This document shows, in pieces, positions 53,501 to 64,000 of a stretch of 64,000 nt of DNA. The translations under genes were made by a program, and so were the position numbers. The notes under the pieces are model-generated. The model worked only from the letters and a program-made list of their open reading frames with translations. It was not told where the DNA came from and made no database searches. The stretch's first letter is position 1. The number at the start of each line of letters is the position of its first letter. The DNA is from Anoplopoma fimbria (taxonomy: Eukaryota; Chordata; Actinopteri; Perciformes; Anoplopomatidae), in assembly GCF_027596085.1 (NCBI RefSeq), contig NC_072460.1:5471512-5535511 (forward strand), in the 5' to 3' direction.

Positions 53501-56500
53501 TTTCCAAAAATGTCCATTAAAGCTCAGACTTGGTGCTTTTGGACAATTAGATTGTATTATTTATTATTCATCACAGTTTCAGCCAGAGAGCCACAGATAA
53601 GTTGGGGCTCCTCTTCTGGTTTTAGGGCGGTTGCATCCAGCTTATTGGTGCATTTCCACCAAAGAGGAGTTGGGGTTTGTTTGGAGTAGAGGTGAAGCTT
53701 TGATCCATTATGCTGCTCCTCTTGCTAAGTGCCGTGAAAGTGGTGTTGTGTGGTTGTGCGGTGGAGTGGCCGCTGGTGGTGCTGCACTGAAGCACTTTGG
53801 CCTAGTTTAGCCCAAAATGTCTCTCCATCCCTTCCTTTCTTTCCTTCTTCCCTCATCCCTTTTTTCCAATAAATGTTCTCCTTCTTCCATCCATCTCTCC
53901 TCTCGTTCTCTCTCTCTCTCTCTCTTTTCTCTGGTCTGCTCTCTAGCCCTTCACTCTCCCTCTGTGTCCAGAAAAAAGAGGGGTGGTGCATTCCAAAAGC
54001 TTGGAGACCGTTCCCCTCTTTCAGCCAGTGGCCCACAGAGTGACAGAGGCATTAGAATAAGAATAGCTGTCCATTCACCCCGGTGCCCCAGTGACGAGCT
54101 GGAGGGAGTGAGGGAGCCGGAGGGAGGAGAGGAGTGAAGGGGGGGTCCCTCACAATGGGTTCCCATTGGCCGGCGGTGTTCCCTCTGTTTTTACATCGCT
54201 GCCGTCAGTTGCGCTTTCAAGTTTGTTTTACACATTCTGGCGCACATACACGCCACACATGTGCATGCACGCGTAAATATACACATTTGGGGTTCAGGGC
54301 CCACACAAATGCATGCTCGGATACGGGAATCTGCACACACACAAACACACGCACACACACTGTCAGACGAAATTGCCAACGGAGACAGAGTGAGTGATTC
54401 TGACCACGCAGTGCAGAGGAGAGTGAGGTGACCTGTGGCTGTGTGAGTATTAAACTTGAATCAGTTTTTGCTGCTAATGAATATTACAATTTTACTTCAT
54501 GGTTTTTTACTGTTTAACACGTTTTGTTTGACATCATCTAAAACTCTCTCTATATTATTGTGTTTTTAGTCGATAAGTTCCTTGTGGAAGATTTTTGATG
54601 AAAATGTGACCTTGTGCTGTCACCACCTCTGTAGGTTGCATTTGGCTAAACTGTAAGCTATTGTAACTATGTAGCAGTTCAAATGTGACAAGGCTGTTGT
54701 GGTCAAGTGGTTGTTTAATTTCTTGGGAATGTTAATGGCTTTTGGCATATGCATTCATTAAAAAAAAAAAAAGTAAGTTATTGTTTTAAGTTATTATTTA
54801 AGATAACATAGGATTGTAGTATTCAATTTTCCAAGTCTCAATGCTTTGGTGATCTCTCCACCCTGTAGTAGTAAAAGAGGGTGGGTTTACCACCCTACCT
54901 TATCTTAACTACTCTATTACGAGCCAACGAGGGCTGTAATGGATGGAGAGATGGACCCATTACCCTCTATCTCAAAAAACAGTCTCCATACACAACAAGA
55001 TAAGCAGAACAAGAATACATACGCATAATAACATTTACTTGACTGTTAGTGTTAGTTGTTTATTAAGATACCTGGCAATCATTTTATAGCTGGGTCCAAT
55101 TTTGCGTTTTGAATTTGGATTAAGGATTAAGTTTAAGGATTCTCTTTTCTTTTCCCCTTTGATTTTGCATCCTACATTATTTCCTCACTCGTGTCTCCTC
55201 TCTCCTTCGCGCTCTAGAAATTTTAAATGCCTCTGTTTTGGAAATCTGACAGTGCGTGTGCAGCACTTTAAATCGTGTTATAATATTTACAGCAGTTGTA
55301 GATTAACAACTTAATCTAATGTGTTTGGGAATAAAAGCGATGGATTTCACATTCATCAAGCTACAATTAACCAGCAACAAGCAAGATAAACAAGCCGGCC
55401 TGCTCCCAGGTCTCACTTTGATTTGACAATAGGAATGTTATAGTAGAAAAGCATGAACAACTACATCTACAGAAGTGATTTGTAGCATTCTCATAATTAG
55501 TTCATGTTTTAGGGAAGATTGTGTTTTGCACATTTTGAAAACCACATAAAAACTCAAAAAGAAAAATTTTGGAATCATTAAAAGCCTGGTTTTCCTTGGT
55601 CAGCAATAGTACGTTTGTATTCTTTCATATCCTGCTCATTTACTACATCACTTTAATGTGAGTATGCATGAACGGCCTAGTCCGAATATTAGCATGAACC
55701 ACACGCAAAACAAATTCAGTTTGATAATGAAGTAACAGGTATTGTCATCCCTCAAGGTTAAAGGTGATATTAGCACAAAGCAGCTGCTTTACACAGGAAG
55801 TTGCTATCAGAGGTTTTCCGATATTGCTAACAGTATCCCCGGAATGCCCCGATCCAGAATGCTGAATCTGTTATTGTCTATGCACCGATCTGATAGCTAA
55901 TTTACGATACTTAGGAACAACAACTTGCTACCAGATCCGTAATTCCTGCTCCAATCAGTACTCGGTATAGGCCAATACGTAAGTTCAGTGACTTGAATCG
56001 GTTTTGGAAAGGAAAAAAATGGTCTTATAAGATCTCTAGTGGGGATACAGGGTTTTTCAGGCTGTTATATATCGAGAAAAAAAACACCTTATTGTTATGG
56101 ATGCAGTGAACAACTTAACACACATGTTAATCCGTTGAACTGAGTGTTTAAGACGTTGTGGGGTACCTCCTCTGAGCCTCTGCCTTTGACAGTGTGAGTG
56201 TGGGGCCACATCGACCTCTTATTGCCAAGCTGGGTGTGACCACTGCTTTCCAACAGAGTACAGCTTAAGGGCCCAAACCTGGATTAGTGAGTAAGGTCAG
56301 GCTATTTGAGAAAACTCTTTAAGATTGAAGACATTTGATTTGTCGGACAACAAAGCACAGTCCTTTCATTAAGCCTGTCCTCTTGCCTTCCTGTAACCAC
56401 CTTTGTTTGTCTCTGAGGCCAGATCGGTTTAGTACGTGACACAAGCAATGTGTGTTCTCACCTGTCAACGTGTGTGCCGACACACGCATACATGGCGGTC

Positions 56501-57029
56501 CGTCCTATTCATTGAGCAGATGTCTATGTTTGCGGAGCCTAAGTATACAAGTGATTTTTTTCTCTTTTCAGTGTGGAAACATAATCAAGATCCCTACTAC
56601 CACACTGGAAACCCTTGAACTACAATAAGGCAGTGTTTTATCCTTTAAAGCTGCTTTGTGTAGCCCTGTAGCACCAGCCATTACCACAGCACTATGGAGG
56701 CATAATACTATTAATATTAACTGTAAATGAACATGACAATTGTTAAGGCTTGTATCAAATCTGACATTGGCAAATAATGAATCGCATTTAAGGTTAATGG
56801 AAAAAAAAAACACACACACATCCAGTTTCTGATCATTTTGCAGTCAATATTCAGAAACAAATGCACAAACAATATCTCTGCTGTGAGACTGCCAACTGTG
56901 ATGACCCGAGGTGTAAACGAGGGTATTATACTGAATGAAGCTTCTTAAGATGTTTTATTGATTTCTACGTACACACTCTCAAATTCGTTTGTGTCTGTTT
57001 GTTACAGCCAGAGAGACAGCCTGGTGTCC

Positions 57030-57087
57030 ATGCGTCCACCAATCAAGATGCCCTTCATGGCCGTGCATCTGAGCCTCCTCATGCTGG
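57030..57087 (+). CDS. First coding exon with signal peptide, protein not identified (partial gene)
   Basis: An exon from 57008 (after tttgttacag) to 57087 (before gtgagt) has 22 bases of 5'UTR, then an ATG and 19 codons plus one base. The translation is MRPPIKMPFMAVHLSLLML followed by a split Gly codon. A short basic start and a hydrophobic core (FMAVHLSLLML) are what a secreted or single-pass membrane protein would have. No further exon of this gene could be recognised in the remaining 6.9 kb, so the next intron is long. Long early introns and a separate signal-peptide exon are usual for neuronal adhesion molecules and receptor tyrosine phosphatases, but the peptide is too short to choose a family. 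Confidence 0.5.
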
Positions 57088-59376
57088 GTGAGTAGAAGAT
57101 CAGTTTTGTTTTTGTCTGTTCCGGGATGCTTTCACGTCCAATTTAGGCCAAGGCTGCCATGAAAGAAGGCTTTGGTTTGGTTCCAATATGACTCTGGTGC
57201 CGTTTGATTGTGGTGTGAAAGCAAAGCAGAGCAACCACAGAATGTTGTTATAGCAAATACAGTACTATGTAAAAAAGCTAGATTATTTGGTAACCCTGGT
57301 AACACATATAGGCATCAGCAAATTATGGTGGGGACTCGATCGATCAGAAAGTGAAAAAGATCTAAAACAGCAGTGTGTTTTGGCCTACTCCATCTTAATA
57401 AAAGCAGGTGAAACATAGTGAAAGCTGTCCGTCATTATTTATTTATTACTTTACTTTATTATTTATGAGGCCCAGTTACAGTCTAGCCTAATAATGCTCC
57501 TAACTAATGTCCTATTGTTTATTAATGAGCTCATAAATACACACACATGGTATAGTTAAGAAATGGATGACCTGTTGTCAAGTCGATATGTGAGCTGGTA
57601 TTGGTGTTTGATACCGAAATGCTCGTACAGAAATGCCAAACTACGTTTAAGGTAATGTAGAGATAGCAGGGCTGGGTGATGAAATGATTTAAAAAATGTT
57701 CACAATAAAATCTTACCATGATAACGATGTTAGATTTATATTTATTTTTGATAGTTATTTTTGAATCTATTTCCTCAACCTACTAAAACACTAGTCGAAC
57801 AGCCTAGTCGAATACGGCGTAGCCTACTTCGTAGCCTAGTCCGTCGCTACTGTTGTGGCTGTAAAACGATGGATACATTGTTTTATTTCACCATCAACAT
57901 TTAATCAATTCGGTCTGATAACGTTTGGCAAGTGTAGAAGAGTTGCACAATTAAAAAAGGTTATAATGTTGCTGCATGGATATTATGCTCGAAACATAGC
58001 TTAACTTAGGCTTTGCTAAATTTATGTGTATAATTATCTTCCCAGTAATCACAAAGAGCTCACAAAGAAATAACTGTTTATTACTAGTATTTGCTTTGTT
58101 TGTCTTGTTGCTAATCAACGTTGTTATATGAACAGGTAGGTAGAGACCAAAAAGAGGTGCCTTTCAGAGCAACATTATGGGGTGTTTACTGTAGGATTAC
58201 TATGTCACACACCTTTTGAACTGCCATAGACTAAGAAGACAGGCACAACACACCACAAATTAAACTGCTCGGTTTCGGCTGTTGAGTCCTCTTCTGAGTT
58301 TGATTGAATGAACCTCACCAAAAAGGGCAAACTCTCTGGAACCACTCAGTTCTCACAGCAATCCAAGAAACTGAGCTGACAAGTGATGACACGTTTTTTA
58401 TATTGCACAGAGGACAAAACTAAAGAACAAGAAAAATAGTGTTTGATGTCTGGCCATATCTGAAGCTGCCTTGTCCTTTTGATGTGAAATATTAAACACA
58501 CTATAAATAGTTAAGACAGACAAGCCTGAGCTTTTATGACGTTTGTGATAACTCTGTGTTAAAAGTGTGAACAAGCCTCATAGCAGTCTTGTTATTCAGA
58601 CCCATGTCGGGTGTCATGTCACACACCAGACAATTCCTCCTCAGCAGTGCAGCAGCAGCAGGGCAGCATGTTAAATGTAGTTATTATTACGGAAAGCGTT
58701 CTGATCATACAGTACATGTATGTCCTCTCCTTCTGAGCCTACAATTCCATCATATGTGTTTGTTTTTGCTTCAGTAGACTCCAAACAGCCAAAGGAAATC
58801 CTCACAGACTCATACTCTCCCTGCACATTGTTATTAGGTCTAATCCATCATTATTTCATACGCGCTAATCACAGGATTGAGCTTTGTCACGCAGCTGTTT
58901 GTACGGGCTTGCATTTATGTCGCCTTTCAGTCCAGTAAAAAAGGACCAGTAGGCAGAACTCTAAATGATCATAATTTTGTCATACCTGATTCGCCACCAT
59001 ATAGAGAAGAATACCAGTGCATTGCCTGTTTGAGTACCTTAAGGTTGCTTACTGTAATCACACCTCCTGTGAGCTGTTTTATTTGTTATACAAACATAAT
59101 AAGCAAAGCAAAAACCCTTTAATATTGTAGCGAGGTATCTCTTAATCAAAGTGAAGATATTAATTGGCTCCTAAACTGGGTGTGAGTGGTGCAGAGTAGG
59201 ACCAGAGTACCATGGAGTGGCTTTTCTTTTGAAAGTTTCACTGTCAGTGTTCTCTCTCACTTGAAGAAAACGAGCAAGCTGCATCTAGTTACAAAGTGAA
59301 ATTAACGTTCAGCTGGCTTTGACCGCTGGCTTTGTAGTCTCTATCTTTTGGCCACAGTAGCCAATGGGTGAGTCTC

Positions 59377-59424
59377 CTACTGACTGACCGACTGACTGAC
59401 CGACTGACTTACCGACTGACTGAC
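59377..59424. repeat. (GACT)n-type microsatellite
   Basis: About 11 units of gact/gacc with a ttac interruption. Confidence 0.85.
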
Positions 59425-59599
59425 CAAAAACGACCCTCTCCTGTCTGCTCCTTTCTCTGTGCAAGTGGTATAACATTTTCAATTCAAGTAGATGTGTCTT
59501 CGCCTCAGTCCATAGAGCAAATCTGGTTCTGTTAGTCCCAGATGGCCCCATTGACTTTATCATGCTGCCTATAAATATTGCTTCATTACCCCATGGGAT

Positions 59600-59850
59600 T
59601 TATCCATGTTTTCGTCTTACAACTTTCACTCTTTCACATTGTTTTGGAGTTTATGACAGTAAATTGCAACATTTTGGTCACTTAAAAATGTTTCATTCAG
59701 CGTTCGGTTGTACTTAACTTCACCATCTGGTGTCACTTCTGGTTGCAAAAAAACCCAAATGCCAAACTTAAGGCTTCAAAACATTAGTCCACAAACCAAC
59801 AGTTGATGTCACTCTGTCCACGTCTACTTCTTATATACAGTCTATGGTTT
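59600..59850. repeat. Dispersed teleost repeat, second copy
   Basis: Homologous to 51515-51800: cgtcttacaactttcactc at the start, cttcttatatacagtctatg at the end. Confidence 0.65.
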
Positions 59851-60745
59851 GGAGACTGTTAGTCCAAATAAATTATGACAAGTGTTGTTTATGCCTTTAT
59901 CTTTGGTGAAAATGCTGGCGATATTCTAGATTATATTTTCATTTCTCATGAAGAGACCAAAACCCGAAAATGTGTTAGTTAGTCCATCTCCCAACAACGG
60001 CCCGGTCTGTGGTTCCCCCAGTGGTTTGAAATCAAACCGTGCCTTCTTCTCTCATTGGCTGTAGCTCCCGGACAGATCATCTGACAGGTCCAGACATTTA
60101 GCCCGCTAGATATCTAGAATGTGCCTGCGATGTTTTGCTGATCAATTCTTTGTTGGTTTTGGTCTTTTTGTGGGATTTTTTGACAATAAGAAAAATATGT
60201 AGAAATATCACCAGAGTAATCCTTAAATAAGTACATTCTAAATTTGTGTACTTATTCAGTTAAAAAGGGTCATGCAGGAGAGTCAAGATCCCCACCAGGT
60301 GGGTCTGCAACCACCCTGCTGTACTTGGTGATTGAATGAATATAGCCTACAGTTGGCTAACCCCCCATCTAGATACCAATGGGCTGTAAGGCGTCTTAAA
60401 ACTGACTTCATTCAAACTCAAAAACAAGTGGCAGTGTGTATGCACTCTGATAAGATTATAAGATTTGTACTTTGTGACTGTCCCACTATCATCAGTAAAT
60501 GTCGCCTAATTAGCCAAAGAAGCCTCCACGCCTAGTTTACAGCGCGGGCAGCTCCAACTCCATCAAACTCATGATGTTAAAGCTCCCGTTGCCATGCAAA
60601 CCCAGGTTTATTGGGACAGCTTGTAGGATTGGGAAAGACTTTTAGAATGGGATATTTGTGGAATGTGTAGTAAATTATGGGCTACTGACAGCAGCGCTAG
60701 ATTTGAGGCAGAATGGGCTCCCGCAGGGTCAATTTGTGACTGGGG

Positions 60746-60864
<119 letters not shown>

Positions 60865-63800
60865 GTGCACTGTTAAATGGGCTTTAACTTGTCCCCTGAT
60901 CACCTATGTTTCTGTGTTTGGGTTTATCAGAAGATTTAACAGTGATTCTATCAAAGTTAAAGAGAAACTCTTCACTCTGACTCAAGCCATCCGCACACTT
61001 TGAAATTGAGACCGATTCATGGCATTGCACTTGCTCCTCCCAACTTTCCTCCTCACAGGTATCTGGGTCAGTCCGTGTTACTTATTAACTGGAGGAAGAC
61101 TGTACTTGTATGTGTGAGGGGGAGCAAACTGCCTTCTGAGGTTGAGGTTGGCTTTGGCCCTTCTATTAATGAATGAATGAAAGAATGAATGGTTAACTGA
61201 AAGAATGAATGAGCAATGGTAAGCTAGTATGAATGACTTCCCTTGACATGTCAGCATTTAACATGAAAAAACATCAGGTTGTGTTAAATTCTGTTGAATT
61301 TAGGTTAATTGATGGATCGGGAGAACAGCAAAGAAGAAACACAGAAAACATTATTTTCTTCAGCACAGTGTTGAGTATTACATGCCTTTGTTGTTGTTGT
61401 GATGAAATTAGTGCTTTGGAAATTAATGTTTACCATGTGAGTTAGGAAGTTAGAGCTACAGGTTTTTCCACCCAAAAATGTTTTTAAGCTGCCCTTGAAT
61501 TACTTGAGTTGAAAGTATTAACAACTTAAACTTTTATCTGCTCCTCTTAATTAATTATTGATAAAGCTAAGCTGTCTCAGTGCGTAATGGTAAGAATGTG
61601 AGATTAACTGGTTGGTTAGCAGTATCGATGAACAATTCGAAGCATTGCTTGACAGAAATAGAAGATAATGTCATCTGCAAAACATTGAATTTCATTTAAA
61701 TGACATTCAGACATTTGAGCCCTAAGGATAGCAGTGCAGAGACATCACTTTGTCACCAAGACAAAGCAAAAAAAAAAACTTGGATCTTAGAGCTCGCCAC
61801 CAGTTACTGAATGTGAAAATAGTCACCATCAGATTTTGTTGACATTCCTGCCTCCTCCTGCACTGCTGTTGCACTTCCAACAGAACATAGATTTAAGATG
61901 GGGAATTTAGTGACATTTGTGCCTTTGAAGGCCTATTGACTGGCCTTTAGTTGAAAGAAAGTGTGTGGACAGGTCCTTACATACTCTTTGCATGTATCTT
62001 TGCAGAACCAAGCCTACGTTTGCGACTACAACGCTGACACCTGGAATGTTTTCTTAATGAATACCATTTTCCTCTCCGTCCCCCGCATTCCTTCCATAGT
62101 GCTGGATACAGGAGGGAGATGCCCCAGGCTGTGTTTACCTCTTCCCCTTTGTGTATCTGCTTTGTGCGCATGTGAGTGTACGTTACATTGCCACGCGCTA
62201 CGCTCTAATCACACACTGGTAAACCAGCTGGTGTCAAACAACATCTGCCCAACTGGCTTTACTTCAAGTCACACTCATGCATCTCTGCCTTGCTTTCTTT
62301 TTTTGACATTCGGTAGTCTCGCGCGAAGAACACAGTAACTATTCTTGCGTTCTTTTAGTTTAAAAGATTCCCACCAGATTTCACCCTTTTACCAGACAGC
62401 TACATTCTCAGTGTGGAATAGAGCATCTTAATTAGGGCTGTCAAAAATGGCAGTAAACTTCCCAATACTTGACTTCTCGAGATGCACCCATTGATCCGCA
62501 GCAGTTCAAGGCCGTTTTTCCAGCTAATCGGATGACCAGCGTCCGCCTGATCAGTCTAATGTCTCACACACATGTGCCGCAGGAGAGTTTTATGTCGGCA
62601 CACAGCATCACAGACAGTAATGTCAAAGTCACACACACCAACACACAGCTTGACATCTTCGAGGAAACGCTTTGCCGTGAGTGGAGAAGACATAAAGTTT
62701 GCAATTTGTCATAACTTCAAGTCCACAATAAGCTTTGGAGGACAACCCTTAAACAAATGTTTAACAATAAACTTAATCAGACACTTATTATATTAATAAA
62801 CATTCCCATCATGCGGCTTAAAGTAATCACAGTGACTGGTAATCCCAGTCTGGAAGTGCCTTGCTGAATCGCACTTTTGAGAGTCATCTAATAGATTGAT
62901 TTTTAAATTGATCTTTTTATTTCGAACATGAACACACAAAACAAGAACGATTAAATAAACTTAAAACTAACTAAATAAATACATTTCATTATTATTACGT
63001 TTGAAAAGAAATAGGCAGAAATAAACACTTAACATTCATTCTTAACAACCTAGCCTCAAAATGGAAACTAGTCACTTCAGCATCTTCTCCCCTCTGATCT
63101 TACATGATCCTTATTGTTGAGCTGTATTGTCATTTCTGCAATCAAATATGTTGGTTTTAAAGTTTAAAAATATCCCACAAACACACTCTAATTGCAAAAC
63201 ACACATCTATACAATATATGAATGGACTTAGTGTGGAAATGCATTAACAAACCCAAAAACAGTCACAAACTAAATACTGTAAACAATGACATCAGTCTGT
63301 CACGGCACGCACCACTAAAGTAGTACAATGCACGCATGCTAATACACATTCTGTCGTTCCCCATGCTAGTCGGGGCAGGTGGGAACCAAGTAAAGGACAT
63401 GTTTCCAACAGCCCACACAGAGAGGGGGGCCAACACCACTGTCACGCCTCAGATGTCAGTAGCATCGTTTGAAAATGAAAGCCCTTTCACATGCAAGAGT
63501 GTGCCTAGATGATGGCGATGCCGTGTAATTAGCAACACAAACACCATTCTTTTCTGTTTCAGCACAGTCCGACCACTTTGGAGAAAGCCATTAGACGGAG
63601 AGAGCGCTTTGTGAATGGCATTTATTCCATTAGCAACATTCCATGCATGTGTGGTCTGATTTTTAAAACACAAGTCACAGTCATTAATTAAAACTGAGGG
63701 TAAATTATGACTTCTGAGGGGATACGTGCCCAGACAGAGTGTCGGGAGAGGATGTCATAACACATCTGGATGTTACTTCTATCACTCTCTCTGAAACTAT

Positions 63801-64000
63801 AACTCTAGTGTGATTAACTGTGACGACACACAGACTGGGTAGATCAAAAAGTGAGGTAAAGACAAAGGCAACAAATGGGCTTTTTCATTTCAATAAGTTT
63901 GGTGTTTTCCCCCTTAAAGTATCTTTTACTCTGACATTTCTGAAGTCTTGAAGAAAATGCTATCATCAGAAAATATCAATTGGTTCTGTTTGTTATTATT

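Larger units (their letters stand above)
45403..57007 (+). other. Probable long first intron, no gene recognised
   Basis: About 11.6 kb between the CpG-rich exon and the signal-peptide exon. It holds copy D, a CT tract, a 17-bp perfect hairpin, dispersed repeats at 51.2-51.8 and 52.9-53.5 kb, and T/C-rich DNA at 53.8-53.95 kb. A GC-richer stretch with an inverted CCAAT box (cattggcc, about 54165) at 54090-54240 could be an alternative first exon, but I could not confirm one. Confidence 0.4.

Noticed and set aside
53725..54166. Overlapping 100-codon frames on both strands
   Set aside because: Driven by T/C-rich low-complexity DNA (Ser/Leu on one strand, Glu/Arg on the other).
61961..62338. 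125-codon plus-strand frame
   Set aside because: No recognisable domain, low-complexity composition, and no upstream or downstream splice context. Probably chance.

Overview
The window is vertebrate nuclear DNA, almost certainly from a teleost fish. Evidence: spliced genes with GT-AG introns, a tandem pair of fast skeletal troponin C genes whose protein sequences are of fish type, long (CA)n/(TG)n tracts, and many dispersed repeats of kinds common in teleost genomes. A percomorph is plausible, but the species cannot be named from the sequence.

Layout. (1) 1-11,100, minus strand: two head-to-tail fast skeletal troponin C genes (tnnc2). The copies span 21-3165 and 5042-11082. All internal coding exons can be placed, with matching sizes and phases. 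The one-codon first exon of each gene is inferred. (2) 11,100-20,000: intergenic and repeat-rich, with a 233-bp TA-flanked inverted-repeat transposon (MITE), other dispersed repeats and LINE remnants. (3) 20,037-21,152, plus strand: an intact, GC-rich, single-exon seven-transmembrane receptor of chemoreceptor type. It sits between duplicated arms that carry LINE reverse-transcriptase fragments, and a 314-bp transposon with an 11-bp target duplication lies immediately after its stop codon. (4) 21,500-24,700: decayed LINE sequence, then a nested transposon (an element inside an element, with a palindrome inside that). (5) 26,600-38,545, plus strand: a complete class IB PI3-kinase catalytic subunit gene (p110-gamma-like). 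It has 12 coding exons and 1132 codons before the stop, plus a likely TATA promoter and a noncoding first exon. (6) 38,600-45,100: intergenic, with repeats and a second copy of the 233-bp MITE. (7) 45,100-64,000, plus strand: the probable 5' end of a gene for a secreted or membrane protein. It has a CpG-rich first noncoding exon with (GT)/(GA) tracts ending at 45,402, a roughly 11.6-kb intron, and an exon at 57,008-57,087 carrying the start codon and a signal-peptide-like sequence. The rest of that gene lies beyond the window and I could not identify it.

The genes are not functionally linked. Troponin C is the Ca2+ switch of fast muscle, the receptor looks like a chemosensory GPCR, and p110-gamma is the G-beta-gamma/Ras-activated lipid kinase typical of leukocytes. 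I found no undescribed multi-gene system. The most unusual material is the transposon architecture around the receptor gene and at 23.5-24.7 kb.
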